Source: JASBTN01 sp965228805 (GTDB lineage: Bacteria; Pseudomonadota; Alphaproteobacteria; Rhodobacterales; Rhodobacteraceae). Taken from it: DNA of 64,000 bases. The translations under genes and the position numbers were made by a program. Under the pieces are notes generated by a model, which saw nothing but the letters and a program-made list of their open reading frames with translations, searched no databases and was not told the origin of the DNA. The stretch is from assembly GCF_965228805.1 (NCBI RefSeq), contig NZ_CBDDIE010000003.1:620001-684000 (forward strand), read 5' to 3'. Positions 8,246 through 17,217 of the stretch are shown piece after piece. Each line of letters opens with the position of its first letter. The stretch's first letter is position 1.

Positions 8246-10210
8246 ATGGCATCGTCTTCACACAGCCCCCGTACTGCACTCATCTGCGGCCCCTACCTTT
8301 CCGGCAAGACCTCGCTTTTCGAGGCCCTGCTGGTCGAGGCGGGGGCCCTGCAACCTCACGCCGGTGGGCAGAGCGCCTTTACCATGGCTGACCATTCGCC
8401 CGAGGCGCTGGCCCATGGCATGTCGACCGAAATGAACGTGGCGCAGGCGCAGTACCTGGGCGAAGACTGGAGCTTCATCGACGTGCCCGGCTCGGTCGAG
8501 CTGGGGCAGGAGATGCGCGATGCGATGGATGTGGCCGACGTGGCCGTGGTCGTGGTGGAACCCGAACCCGATAAGGCCGTGACCTTCGCCGCCCATCTGA
8601 AGGCGCTTGAGGAAGCCGAGATCCCCCATGTGATCTTCATCAACAAGTTCGACCGGCACGATGCCTCGGCGCGCGAATTGATGGAAGCGTTCCAGGCGGT
8701 GTCCTCGAAACCGCTGGTGCTGCGGGAGGTACCGATCCACGAGGATGGCAAGGTGACCGGCTATGTCGACCTGGTGTCCGAACGCGCCTTCAAGTGGGAG
8801 GAAGGCAAGCCCTCGACCCTGATCAAGCTGCCCGAGGCGGTGAAGGATCGAGAGGAAGAGGCGCGCACCGAAATGCTGGAAAGCCTTGCCGACTTCGACG
8901 ACGGGCTGCTTGAGAAGCTGCTGGAAGACGTCACGCCCACCACGGGTGAAGTCTATGACGACATGGCCAAGGAGCTGGCGGAAGACCTGGTGGTTCCCGT
9001 CTTCTTCGGCTCGGCCACGCAGAACCACGGGGTGCACCGGCTGATGAAATCCTTGCGCCATGACGCGCCGGATGTGTCCGCCACGGTGGCCCGCCAGGGG
9101 CTGGAGGGTGACGAGACGCGCGTGAAGGTCTTCAAGACGCTGCAGGCGGGACATGCGGGCAAGCTGTCGCTTGCACGGGTGATGACCGGCACGCTCAAGG
9201 CCGGTGACACGCTGGATGGCGCGCGGCCTGCGGGCATCAACAACGTCTTCGGTCAGAAGTTGAGCGCGGTGAATGAGGTCCCGGCAGGCGCCGTAGTGGG
9301 GCTGACCAAGCTGGACAGCGCGGTGACCGGCGATACGCTGACCAATGACGGACGCACCCCTTGCGAGCGCCCGCCCCTGCCTGCCGCTTATGCCAAGGCG
9401 ATCAAGGCCGCCAGCCGGTCGGATGACGTGAAAATCTCGGACAACCTCAAGAAACTCATGGACGAGGACCGCTCGCTGTCCCTGCGCTTTGACGCGGTGA
9501 ACGGGGTGCAGGTGCTGGAAGGCCAGGGCGACATGCACCTGCGCCTGTGCATGGAGCGGTTGGAAAACCGCGCGGGGCTGAAGGTCGACAGCGAGGCGCC
9601 CGAGGTCAGCTATCGCGAGACGATCCGCAAGCCTGCCGAGAAGCGTGTGCGCCACAAGAAACAGTCCGGCGGCCATGGCGAGTTCGGCGAGGTCGCGATC
9701 AAGATCACTCCAGTCGGGCGCGGCGAGGGCAACAGCTTTGCCGAGACGATCCACGGCGGGTCCGTTCCGCGCCAGTACTTCCCGGCGGTGGAAAACGGCG
9801 TGAACGACGCGCTGGCCAAGGGGCCGAAGGGCTACCCGGTGGTCGATGTCTCGGTCACCCTGACCGACGGCAAGTCGCACAGCGTCGATAGCTCGGAAAT
9901 GGCCTTCCGCAAGGCCGGTGCCCAGGCGATGCGCGAGGCACTGGCCGATGCCAAACCGGTGCAGTTGGAGCCGATCAACGCGGTAACCTTCCAAGTGCCC
10001 GACCAATTCATCGCGGGCGTGCAGAAGATCGTGTCCGGGCGGCGCGGCCATATCCTGGGTTTCGACACTCGCGACGGTTGGCCCGGCTGGCAGGAGGTGC
10101 AATGCCACATGCCCGCCGCCGAGATGGGCGATCTGATCATGGAGCTGCGCTCGGCCACCATGGGGGTGGGCAGCTTCAAGTCGGAATTCGACCACCTGCA
10201 AGATATGTAG
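8246..10210 (+). CDS. Elongation factor G-like GTPase with altered switch motifs
   Basis: A 654-residue protein with the EF-G domain order (G domain, beta-barrel, and domains III-V, ending in the EF-G C-terminal region MPAAEMGDLIMELRSATMGVGSF...). It is about 40-50 residues shorter than canonical EF-G. The P-loop G15-x4-GKT and NKFD at 133-136 are intact. However, the DTPGH motif reads DVPGS (79-83), so the catalytic histidine is Ser83, and the switch I RGITI stretch is replaced by STEMNVAQA. It is therefore an EF-G paralogue (FusA-like family known in Alphaproteobacteria), perhaps a poor GTPase or a non-translocase ribosome factor. The start at MASSSHSP has AGGAAAGGG upstream. It is monocistronic, with a strong terminator. 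Confidence 0.85.
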   Translation: MASSSHSPRTALICGPYLSGKTSLFEALLVEAGALQPHAGGQSAFTMADHSPEALAHGMSTEMNVAQAQYLGEDWSFIDVPGSVELGQEMRDAMDVADVAVVVVEPEPDKAVTFAAHLKALEEAEIPHVIFINKFDRHDASARELMEAFQAVSSKPLVLREVPIHEDGKVTGYVDLVSERAFKWEEGKPSTLIKLPEAVKDREEEARTEMLESLADFDDGLLEKLLEDVTPTTGEVYDDMAKELAEDLVVPVFFGSATQNHGVHRLMKSLRHDAPDVSATVARQGLEGDETRVKVFKTLQAGHAGKLSLARVMTGTLKAGDTLDGARPAGINNVFGQKLSAVNEVPAGAVVGLTKLDSAVTGDTLTNDGRTPCERPPLPAAYAKAIKAASRSDDVKISDNLKKLMDEDRSLSLRFDAVNGVQVLEGQGDMHLRLCMERLENRAGLKVDSEAPEVSYRETIRKPAEKRVRHKKQSGGHGEFGEVAIKITPVGRGEGNSFAETIHGGSVPRQYFPAVENGVNDALAKGPKGYPVVDVSVTLTDGKSHSVDSSEMAFRKAGAQAMREALADAKPVQLEPINAVTFQVPDQFIAGVQKIVSGRRGHILGFDTRDGWPGWQEVQCHMPAAEMGDLIMELRSATMGVGSFKSEFDHLQDM

Positions 10211-10231
10211 CCCGGCTCCCAAAGGAAACCG

Positions 10232-10266
10232 AATTGCCCCGTGACCTGTCCGGTCGCGGGGCAATT
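10232..10266 (+). terminator. Rho-independent terminator of the EF-G-like gene
   Basis: A perfect 10-bp stem, AATTGCCCCG (10232-10241) and CGGGGCAATT (10257-10266). It is extended inside by a U-G wobble and GACC/GGTC around a TGTCC loop, and followed by a T-containing tail (TTGCATTTCTT). It lies 22 nt after the stop codon. Confidence 0.85.
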
Positions 10267-10289
10267 TGCATTTCTTGACCATTCTTTTC

Positions 10290-10317
10290 TTGAATGCTTC
10301 ATTTTACGAACTATATC
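10290..10317 (+). promoter_or_regulatory. Putative promoter of the MarR-RND efflux operon
   Basis: A TTGAAT (10290-10295) and a TATATC (10312-10317) separated by 16 bases lie just upstream of the marR start, in a short AT-rich stretch. In MarR-autoregulated operons the repressor usually binds over this region, but no clear palindrome is seen. Confidence 0.4.
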
Positions 10318-10341
10318 GGAGCAACCCAAAGAGGACATGCC

Positions 10342-10839
10342 ATGGCCACCTGCGATTCGACCATTCTGCTGGATCCCGGCAATGACCCCGATGTGACCGC
10401 CGAAGTTCGGGCCATGATGGGCGTCTTTGCCACCTTTACCCGCATGCAGTCCTGTTTCGACGAGATGGACGGCCCCTGCGGTGACGACATGCCGGACAAC
10501 CAGCGCCACCTTCTGGTCAAGCTTGATCAACCCCGCCGCATGGGGGATCTGGCGCAGGTCATGAACCAGCTGCCCAGTTCCTTGACGGCCATTGCCGACG
10601 CTCTGGAAACCCGCGGGTTGGTGATGCGTGAACGTGACCCCAGCGACCGCCGTGCCTGGCTGTTGCGCCTGACGGACGAAGGCACCGCCTTTCGCACCGA
10701 CATGCTGGCGCAGGCTGGCAGCTTGTTTCGCGACGTGACCGGCCTGAATGACGACGACATCCATACGCTGGCCGACATCGGAGACAAGATGCGCCAGAAC
10801 ATCATGAAAAACATGCTTCAAAAAGGAGCGCCCGAATGA
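10342..10839 (+). CDS. MarR-family transcriptional regulator
   Basis: A 165-residue winged-helix repressor. The MarR core is visible in the middle: a recognition helix around QLPSSLTAIADALETRGLV, followed by the wing RERDPSDRRAWLLRLTDEG, the hallmark DxRxxxxxLT motif of the family. The start at MATCDSTILL is preceded by AGAGGA. Its stop overlaps the start of the efflux adaptor gene (ATGA), so it is the first gene of the efflux operon and most likely its own repressor. The inducing ligand is unknown. Confidence 0.93.
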   Translation: MATCDSTILLDPGNDPDVTAEVRAMMGVFATFTRMQSCFDEMDGPCGDDMPDNQRHLLVKLDQPRRMGDLAQVMNQLPSSLTAIADALETRGLVMRERDPSDRRAWLLRLTDEGTAFRTDMLAQAGSLFRDVTGLNDDDIHTLADIGDKMRQNIMKNMLQKGAPE

Positions 10840-11903
10840 AAATCCTGCCTCGCGCATTTGCCCTGCTGATCGCCGCCACCCTGCCCGCCTTCGCCCAGGA
10901 AGACGCCGCGCCAGCCCCCGCCGCCCCCAAACCCGCAAAGCTGATGGAGGTTGAAGCCGGCACCGCTCTACCGACCCGTCATTTCTTTGGCCGGGTGGTT
11001 GCACGCCAAAGCGTCGACCTCGCCTTTCAGGTCGGCGGCGAGATTACCGATTTCGGCGTGATCGAGGGCCAGTTCGTCGACCGTGACGAGCTGATCGCCT
11101 CGCTCGACATGGAGCTGTTCCAGCTGCAGTTCGAACAGGCGCGGCTGCAACTTGAGCAGGCTGACCGGACGCTGGAACGCCTCAGCAAGCTGGCGGGCAA
11201 CACCGTCAGCCAGGTCACCATCGACGATGCTGAGACCACCAAGCTGCTGGCGGAAGTCGCCCTGCGCCAGGCCGAATACAACATCGAACACGCCATGCTT
11301 CTGGCACCCTTCGACGGCATGGTCGCCCTGCGCCACACCGAAGAATACAATACCGTTGCCGCCGGGGCTCCGGTCGTGCGTCTGCATGACATGTCCGAGA
11401 TCCGGGTCGAGATCGACGTGCCCGAGGTTCTGTTCCAGCAATCGGGCGAGGATGACGCCTTTGCCATTCTGGCCCGTTTCCCGGCCCAACCTGAACAGCA
11501 GTACCCGATGACGGTGCGTGAATTTGATGCCGAAGCCTCGGAGGCCGGGCAGAGCTTCCGCTTCACCCTGGGTATGGAGCCCGCCGAAGGGCTGGAGGTC
11601 CTGCCGGGCAGTTCTGTCGAAATCTCGGTCTCGCTGTTCTCACATGGGCAGGCGATCACCCTGCCCGCCACGGCCTTGCTGCCGGTGGGCAGTGACGGCG
11701 ATCTGGCGGTCATGCTTTACGAACCCGGCGCGACGCCCGAGGAAGGCACCGTCGTGCAGCACCCGGTTAAGGTCGAGGTGAACAACCTGGGCGGCTTTAC
11801 CGTGGTCGAGGGCCTGTCGGGCGGAGAAGAGATCGTCGCCACCGGCGTCGCCGCCCTGCAAGACGGCCAGGCGGTGCGCCGCTTTAACGGCTTTGCCAAG
11901 TAA
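10836..11903 (+). CDS. RND efflux periplasmic adaptor (membrane fusion protein)
   Basis: A 355-residue periplasmic adaptor with a signal peptide (MKILPRAFALLIAATLPAFA, cleavage before QED). A barrel-sandwich hybrid domain (RVVARQSVDLAFQVGGEI...) is split by a short alpha-helical hairpin (about residues 95-140). A beta-barrel and a C-terminal membrane-proximal domain follow. It links the inner-membrane RND pump to an outer-membrane TolC-type channel, which is not encoded here. It is translationally coupled to marR upstream and lies 12 nt before the pump gene. The lack of an obvious lipobox suggests a soluble periplasmic form. Confidence 0.93.
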   Translation: MKILPRAFALLIAATLPAFAQEDAAPAPAAPKPAKLMEVEAGTALPTRHFFGRVVARQSVDLAFQVGGEITDFGVIEGQFVDRDELIASLDMELFQLQFEQARLQLEQADRTLERLSKLAGNTVSQVTIDDAETTKLLAEVALRQAEYNIEHAMLLAPFDGMVALRHTEEYNTVAAGAPVVRLHDMSEIRVEIDVPEVLFQQSGEDDAFAILARFPAQPEQQYPMTVREFDAEASEAGQSFRFTLGMEPAEGLEVLPGSSVEISVSLFSHGQAITLPATALLPVGSDGDLAVMLYEPGATPEEGTVVQHPVKVEVNNLGGFTVVEGLSGGEEIVATGVAALQDGQAVRRFNGFAK

Positions 11904-11915
11904 GGGGCCCGACAG

Positions 11916-14900
11916 ATGGTCAATATCGCACGCGCCTCGATCGAAAAGCCGCTTTACACGTGGCTGATCATGCTGACCTGCCTTTTGGGCGGCATCTATG
12001 GCTTCTTCAACCTGGGCAGGCTCGAAGATCCCGCCTTCACCATCAAATCCGCTGTCGTGACGACAATCTACCCGGGCGCCACCGCCCAGGAAGTCGCGAC
12101 CGAGGTCTCCGAACCGCTGGAAAGCGCCATCCAGAAGATGGGCGAGCTGGACCGGATCACCTCGATCAACCGTCCCGGCTTCTCGCAGATCACCGTCGAG
12201 GTGCAGAGCACCTTTGACGGCGATGAGTTGCCCGCCATCTGGACCGACCTGCGCAACAAGGTGAACGATGCCGCCGCCCACCTGCCCTCAGGCGTGCAGG
12301 CACCGGTGGTCAACGACGGGTTCGGCGACGTGTTCGGCCTGTTCTATGCGGTCACCGCCGAAGGCTTTACCGACGCCGAGAAACACGATCTCGCCACCTT
12401 CCTGCGCCGCGAACTTCTGGCGGTGGACGGGGTGGCCGACGTAGAAATCTCCGGCCTGCCGGATGAGGCGATCTTTGTCGAACCGAACCCGACTCTGGTC
12501 GCCAACCTGGGCGTGTCGGTTCAGGCGGTCGCCGATGCGATTGCCACCGCCGACAGCGTGGCACCGGCAGGCAGCGTCGACCGCGACGGGCGCGAGATCG
12601 CGATCCTGACCCCGGACGGGTCGGACACGGTGGACGCCATCGCCGGGCTTTCGGTTGGCGTGAACGGCAACATCCTGAACCTGGTCGACCTGGCCGCAGT
12701 GTCACGTGGCCGGATCGAAGATCCCAGCACCCTGATCCGTTTCAACGGAGTCGAAGCCTTTACCCTGGGCATCGCGGGCCTGTCGACCGAAAACATCGTC
12801 GAGGTCGGCCATCGGGTCGACGCTCGCCTGGCCGAACTGTCCGCAGATATCCCCGTGGGGGTTGAACTTCTGCCGATCTATCAGCAGCACCTGGTGGTCG
12901 AGCAAGCCTCGAATGACTTCCTGGTGAACCTCGCCACCTCGGTCGCCATCGTGGTGATCGTGCTGGCTCTGTTCATGGGCTGGCGCGCGGGTGTGGTGAT
13001 CGGGGCGACGCTGTTGCTCACCGTCGTGGGCACGCTCCTGTTCATGTGGCTGTTTTCGATCGAGATGGAACGTATCTCGCTGGGCGCATTGATCATCGCA
13101 ATGGGCATGCTGGTGGACAATGCCATCGTGGTTGCCGAGGGGATGCAGATCGCCATGATCCATGGGCGAAAGTCCAAGGACGCCGCCGATGACGCCGCCG
13201 CCAAGACGCAGATCCCCCTGCTGGGCGCCACGGTGATCGGCATCATGGCCTTTGCGGGCATCGGTCTGTCCCCGGATGCGACCGGCGAGTTCCTGTTCTC
13301 GCTCTTCGCCGTGATCGGCATTTCGCTTCTGCTATCCTGGGTGCTGGCCATCACCGTTACCCCTCTGCTGGGCCATTACCTGTTCAAGCAGGGCAACCTG
13401 AAGGATGGCGAGGACGCCTATGGCGGGTTCTTCTTCCGCATCTACAAGGGCAGCCTGCGCCTGGCACTGCGGGCGCGCTTGCTGGTCGTACTGATGCTCA
13501 TCGGCATCACCGTAGCCTGTTACGCGGGCTTCGGGCTGATGAAGCAGCAGTTCTTCCCGAACTCGAACACACCGCTCTTCTTCGTGCATTACAAGCTGCC
13601 ACAGGGCACCTCGATCCACACCACGTCGGACCACCTGAAACTGTTCGAGACCTGGCTGGCAGAACGCGAGGACGTGGTGTCGGTCGCCAGTTTCGTGGGC
13701 CAGGGCGCAACGCGCTTCATGCTGACCTATGAAAGTGAACGGCCGAACCCCTCCTACGGACACCTGATCATCCGTACCGAGCATCGTGACGACATCCCTG
13801 CGCTGCAGGCAGACCTGGAGGAATTCGGCCGCGCCGCCTTCCCCGAAGGCGAGTTCCGCACCAAGCGGCTGGTCTTCGGCCCCGGTGGCGGCGATCCGAT
13901 CCAGGTGCGGTTCTCCGGGTCGGATCCGGACGTGCTGCGCGAGCTGGCCGCCAAGGCGCAGCAGGTAATGGCCGCGGCTTCGCCCAACGTGCTGGACCTG
14001 CGCACCAACTGGCGGGAACGCGAACTGGTGGTCAAACCGATCTATTCCACCCAACGCGCCCAGCGCGCGGGCGTGACCCGGGATGACGTGGCCCAGATCC
14101 TCGAGTTTTCGACCGACGGGTTCCGGGGCGGCACATTCCGCGAAAACGAGCGCCTTATCCCGATCATCATCCGGCGCCCGCAGAACGGCGGCAACCTGAT
14201 GGATCAGCAGGGCTATTCGGCCCTGACCGGCGAACAGATCCCGATGGAGCAGCTGATCGAAGGGTTCACCTACGAGGTGCAGGACACCTTGGTGCATCGT
14301 CGCAACCGCCTGTCGACCATCTCGGTCGGGGCGGACGTGCCCGCCGATATGACCGCCGCTTCGGTCTTCTCCGAGGTACAGGCGGCGGTCGAGGCGATGG
14401 ACCTGCCCGTCGGCTACCGCATGGAATGGGGTGGTGAGCATGAGAGCTCGTCGGACGCGAACGAAAGCCTGGGCAAGCAGTTGCCGGTGTCACTGTTGAT
14501 CATGGTGCTGATCTCGATCCTGCTGTTCAACGCACTGAAACAGCCGATCATCATCTGGCTCCTGGTGCCGATGAGCGTGAACGGTGTGGTCCTGGGCCTG
14601 CTTGGCACCGACCTGCCCTTTACCTTCACCGCGCTCCTGGGGATGCTGTCGCTGTCGGGCATGCTGATCAAGAACGGCATTGTCCTGGTCGAGGAGATCG
14701 ACCTGGTATGCGAAGAGGGCCTGCCGCTGACCGAGGCCGTGGTGAAAGCGTCGGTGTCGCGTTTGCGTCCGGTGTTCCTGGCCGCCGTGACCACGATCCT
14801 CGGCATGGCACCCCTGCTGGGCGACGCCTTCTTCCGCTCGATGGCAGTGACGATCATGGGCGGTCTGGCCTTCGCCTCGATCTTGACCCTGGTGGCGGCG

Positions 14901-14984
14901 CCGGTGCTGTATCATCTGTTCTTTGCCAGGTCCGAACGGCGCGCCCTGGCAAAGAAAGCCAAGACCGAACCAACTCCGGCCTAA
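11916..14984 (+). CDS. RND-family efflux transporter permease
   Basis: A 1022-residue inner-membrane proton-driven pump of the AcrB/HAE-like superfamily. It shows the usual duplication: one helix, a large periplasmic loop, six helices, a second periplasmic loop and five helices. The TM4 proton-relay segment reads GMLVDNAIVVAEG, so the second Asp of the AcrB DD pair is Asn. The TM10 Lys is kept (IKNGIVLVEE). This D-N pattern occurs in some RND subgroups and may mark a different coupling or substrate class. It is the last gene of the MarR-controlled operon and is followed by a bidirectional terminator. Confidence 0.95.
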   Translation: MVNIARASIEKPLYTWLIMLTCLLGGIYGFFNLGRLEDPAFTIKSAVVTTIYPGATAQEVATEVSEPLESAIQKMGELDRITSINRPGFSQITVEVQSTFDGDELPAIWTDLRNKVNDAAAHLPSGVQAPVVNDGFGDVFGLFYAVTAEGFTDAEKHDLATFLRRELLAVDGVADVEISGLPDEAIFVEPNPTLVANLGVSVQAVADAIATADSVAPAGSVDRDGREIAILTPDGSDTVDAIAGLSVGVNGNILNLVDLAAVSRGRIEDPSTLIRFNGVEAFTLGIAGLSTENIVEVGHRVDARLAELSADIPVGVELLPIYQQHLVVEQASNDFLVNLATSVAIVVIVLALFMGWRAGVVIGATLLLTVVGTLLFMWLFSIEMERISLGALIIAMGMLVDNAIVVAEGMQIAMIHGRKSKDAADDAAAKTQIPLLGATVIGIMAFAGIGLSPDATGEFLFSLFAVIGISLLLSWVLAITVTPLLGHYLFKQGNLKDGEDAYGGFFFRIYKGSLRLALRARLLVVLMLIGITVACYAGFGLMKQQFFPNSNTPLFFVHYKLPQGTSIHTTSDHLKLFETWLAEREDVVSVASFVGQGATRFMLTYESERPNPSYGHLIIRTEHRDDIPALQADLEEFGRAAFPEGEFRTKRLVFGPGGGDPIQVRFSGSDPDVLRELAAKAQQVMAAASPNVLDLRTNWRERELVVKPIYSTQRAQRAGVTRDDVAQILEFSTDGFRGGTFRENERLIPIIIRRPQNGGNLMDQQGYSALTGEQIPMEQLIEGFTYEVQDTLVHRRNRLSTISVGADVPADMTAASVFSEVQAAVEAMDLPVGYRMEWGGEHESSSDANESLGKQLPVSLLIMVLISILLFNALKQPIIIWLLVPMSVNGVVLGLLGTDLPFTFTALLGMLSLSGMLIKNGIVLVEEIDLVCEEGLPLTEAVVKASVSRLRPVFLAAVTTILGMAPLLGDAFFRSMAVTIMGGLAFASILTLVAAPVLYHLFFARSERRALAKKAKTEPTPA

Positions 14985-14990
14985 GGCGAC

Positions 14991-15014
14991 AAAGGGGCCC
15001 CGCGGGGCCCCTTT
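14991..15014. terminator. Bidirectional rho-independent terminator
   Basis: A 24-bp perfect palindrome, AAAGGGGCCCCG followed by CGGGGCCCCTTT, lies directly between the stop of the RND gene (plus) and the stop of the amidotransferase gene (minus). The A-run and T-run at its ends serve termination in both directions. Confidence 0.88.
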
Positions 15015-15794
15015 TCAGTTGCGTACGAAGTCCAGCCAGTTGGCCAGTTCACGCGCCCGGTTGGGGGGCGCCAATTCCGCGGGCGAGCTGCCCAGCCGCC
15101 GGGCCGCATCCGCGTCCTCCTCTGCCTGTTCCAAGGCCTCGAGGTCCGCCAGCCGATCCTGAAACAGCCCATAGCCACGCAGCCCATCCGCCACCGACCG
15201 CGGCGACATCTCAGGGTGATACTGCGTGCCCCAGAACCGCACACCGCCCTGCTCATAGACCATCGCCTGGACCGGGGAATGATCGTTGCCGGCCAAAAGC
15301 TGCGCACCCTCCGGCAGACGCTGCACTTCGTCGCGATGCAGGCAGGGCGCCGCGAACCCCGCCGCGCGGCCCGCCATCATCGCATGACCCGCGCCCGCGT
15401 CGGTCAGGGTCATATCCCGCGCCAAGCCCAGCTCCTGGCCCTTGGGCGAGGCCCCAACGGCACCGCCCAGCACCAGGGCGGCCAGCTGTAGCCCGTTGCA
15501 GGATCCCCAGATCGGAGCGCCCGCACCCAGGGCCAGCTCCATCGCATCGCGTAAGGGCGCGGCCTCGGGCGCATCCACAGACCAATTTACGCCTGAGCCG
15601 GTAAAGATAATGCCATCGACACCCTCGACTTCCTCCAACGGCGCCTCATAGGGGGCGACGATCCGGGTGCCGATACGCGGGTCCAGCGCCGCCAGAGTCT
15701 CGACAAAGGGCGTGGCCGCCAGCCGTCCGGCGGTGATCTCGGGCGAGTTGCTTTCGACGATCAGGATCGTGCACGGGGGGTGGGGTGCGGTCAT
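15015..15794 (-). CDS. Class I glutamine amidotransferase-like protein
   Basis: A 259-residue GATase1-fold protein with a nucleophile-elbow cysteine in IWGSCNGLQL and a YHPEM motif that supplies the catalytic His and Glu, as in GMP synthase-type amidotransferases. The start at MTAPHPPCTIL has AGGAGG upstream. It stands alone with no synthetase domain, so the acceptor substrate is unknown; gamma-glutamyl hydrolase or transferase activity is possible. It precedes the purine catabolism genes but is separated from puuD by 86 nt, so a link to nitrogen salvage is only suggestive. Confidence 0.82.
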   Translation of the reverse strand: MTAPHPPCTILIVESNSPEITAGRLAATPFVETLAALDPRIGTRIVAPYEAPLEEVEGVDGIIFTGSGVNWSVDAPEAAPLRDAMELALGAGAPIWGSCNGLQLAALVLGGAVGASPKGQELGLARDMTLTDAGAGHAMMAGRAAGFAAPCLHRDEVQRLPEGAQLLAGNDHSPVQAMVYEQGGVRFWGTQYHPEMSPRSVADGLRGYGLFQDRLADLEALEQAEEDADAARRLGSSPAELAPPNRARELANWLDFVRN

Positions 15795-15880
15795 GGCGGG
15801 CCTCCTCGGGCCAGCCTGCCCCCCGCGCCCCATGCAAACACGCTTGCACGCGGCAGGAACCTGTCAGTTCACGACAAAGA

Positions 15881-17116
15881 TCAGCCCTTGCCCGCCCGAT
15901 ACCAGGCATCGATCAGCGCCCGTTCCCCGGGCTCCATCCAGCTGACATTCGCAGGCGGCATGGCGCTGGTGCGTGCCGATTGCATCCAGATCTGATGCGC
16001 CGCGCCCGCGATTTCCTGCGGGGTTTCCAGTAGGATGCCCTTGGGCGCGGTATGAATGCCGTCATATCCCGGCTCGCGCGCATGGCACATCGAACAACGG
16101 CCCTGCACGAGGTATGTCACCTCTTCGAACTCCGGCAGGCCCGCAAAGACCTGTTCCGCCGGGGTAAAGGGCCGCGCTTCAGCCGCCTCCAGGTCTTCAT
16201 ATTCCGGCGTGCCCACCGACGAGAGATACACGATGGCCGCAAACAGCGCCGCCGTCACCGCCCAGGTCCACCACAGGTTCCCCTTGCGCGCATGATGTGT
16301 GTTGAAGAAATGGCGGATCGTGACCCCCATCAGGAAGACCAGCGCCGCGATCAGCCAGTTGTACTGCGTCGCAAAGGCCTGCGGCGCGTGGTTCGACAGC
16401 ATCAGGAACACCACCGGCAGGGTCAGGTAGTTGTTGTGGGTCGATCTGAGCTTGGCAATCTTGCCGTACTTCCCGTCCGGCGTGCGCCCTGATTGCAAGT
16501 CCTTCACCACGATGCGCTGGTTCGGCATGATGATGAAAAAGACATTCGCGGTCATGATCGTCGCAGTGAAGGCGCCCAGGTGCAGCATCACCGCACGGCC
16601 CGTGAAGATCTGATTGTAGCCCCAGCCCATCGCCACCAGCAGCGCAAACAGCAACACCATCAACAGCGTCGGGTTCTCCGCCAAGCCCGATTTGCACAGG
16701 GTGTTGTACACGATCCAGCCGATGGTCAGCGAGCCCGCCGAGATCGCAATCGCCTGCCACGGGGCAAATTCCACCTTGGATGCGTCGATCAGGTACAGCT
16801 CCGCCCCGCCCCAGTAGACCAGCGCCAGCAGGGCCGCGCCCGACAGCCAGGTCGAATAGCTTTCCCATTTGAACCAGGTCAGGTCGTGCGGCATGCGGTT
16901 GGGAGCAACCCCGTATTTCTGGATGAAATAGAACCCGCCGCCGTGAACCTGCCATTCCTCGCCGGTAATGCCCGAACGGCGGTCGGTCGAGGGGCGCAGC
17001 CCCAGGTCCAACGCGATGAAATAGAAGGACGAGCCAATCCAGGCAATCGCCGTGATCACATGCAGCCAGCGCACCGCAAAGGACGCCCAATCCCAGAAAA
17101 AGGCAAATTCGATCAT
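15881..17116 (-). CDS. puuD: Urate hydroxylase PuuD (membrane, cytochrome c-tailed)
   Basis: A 411-residue membrane protein with about eight helices and a C-terminal cytochrome c domain. The heme-binding motif is C341-S-M-C344-H345, and the likely axial ligand is Met386 in SAMPPANV. PuuD oxidises urate to 5-hydroxyisourate and passes electrons to the respiratory chain, replacing soluble uricase. The start at MIEFAFFWDW is supported by AGGAGA; the upstream in-frame extension from a TTG is unlikely. It is divergent from a LysR regulator and near uraH, puuE and allA, which act next in the pathway. Confidence 0.95.
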   Translation of the reverse strand: MIEFAFFWDWASFAVRWLHVITAIAWIGSSFYFIALDLGLRPSTDRRSGITGEEWQVHGGGFYFIQKYGVAPNRMPHDLTWFKWESYSTWLSGAALLALVYWGGAELYLIDASKVEFAPWQAIAISAGSLTIGWIVYNTLCKSGLAENPTLLMVLLFALLVAMGWGYNQIFTGRAVMLHLGAFTATIMTANVFFIIMPNQRIVVKDLQSGRTPDGKYGKIAKLRSTHNNYLTLPVVFLMLSNHAPQAFATQYNWLIAALVFLMGVTIRHFFNTHHARKGNLWWTWAVTAALFAAIVYLSSVGTPEYEDLEAAEARPFTPAEQVFAGLPEFEEVTYLVQGRCSMCHAREPGYDGIHTAPKGILLETPQEIAGAAHQIWMQSARTSAMPPANVSWMEPGERALIDAWYRAGKG

Positions 17117-17217
17117 TCGCGTGTCTCCTTCGAACCGGACCAAGCTAGCAAACGGCGCATTTCACATGTATTCCTGAAAAGATCGCAACTCTTTCAAACA
17201 AAGCCAAACAATTAATC

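Noticed and set aside
8258..10282. A 674-codon open frame on the minus strand, antisense to the EF-G-like gene
   Set aside because: Rich in His, Gln and Arg as expected for an antisense frame of a GC-rich gene; no motif or ribosome site.
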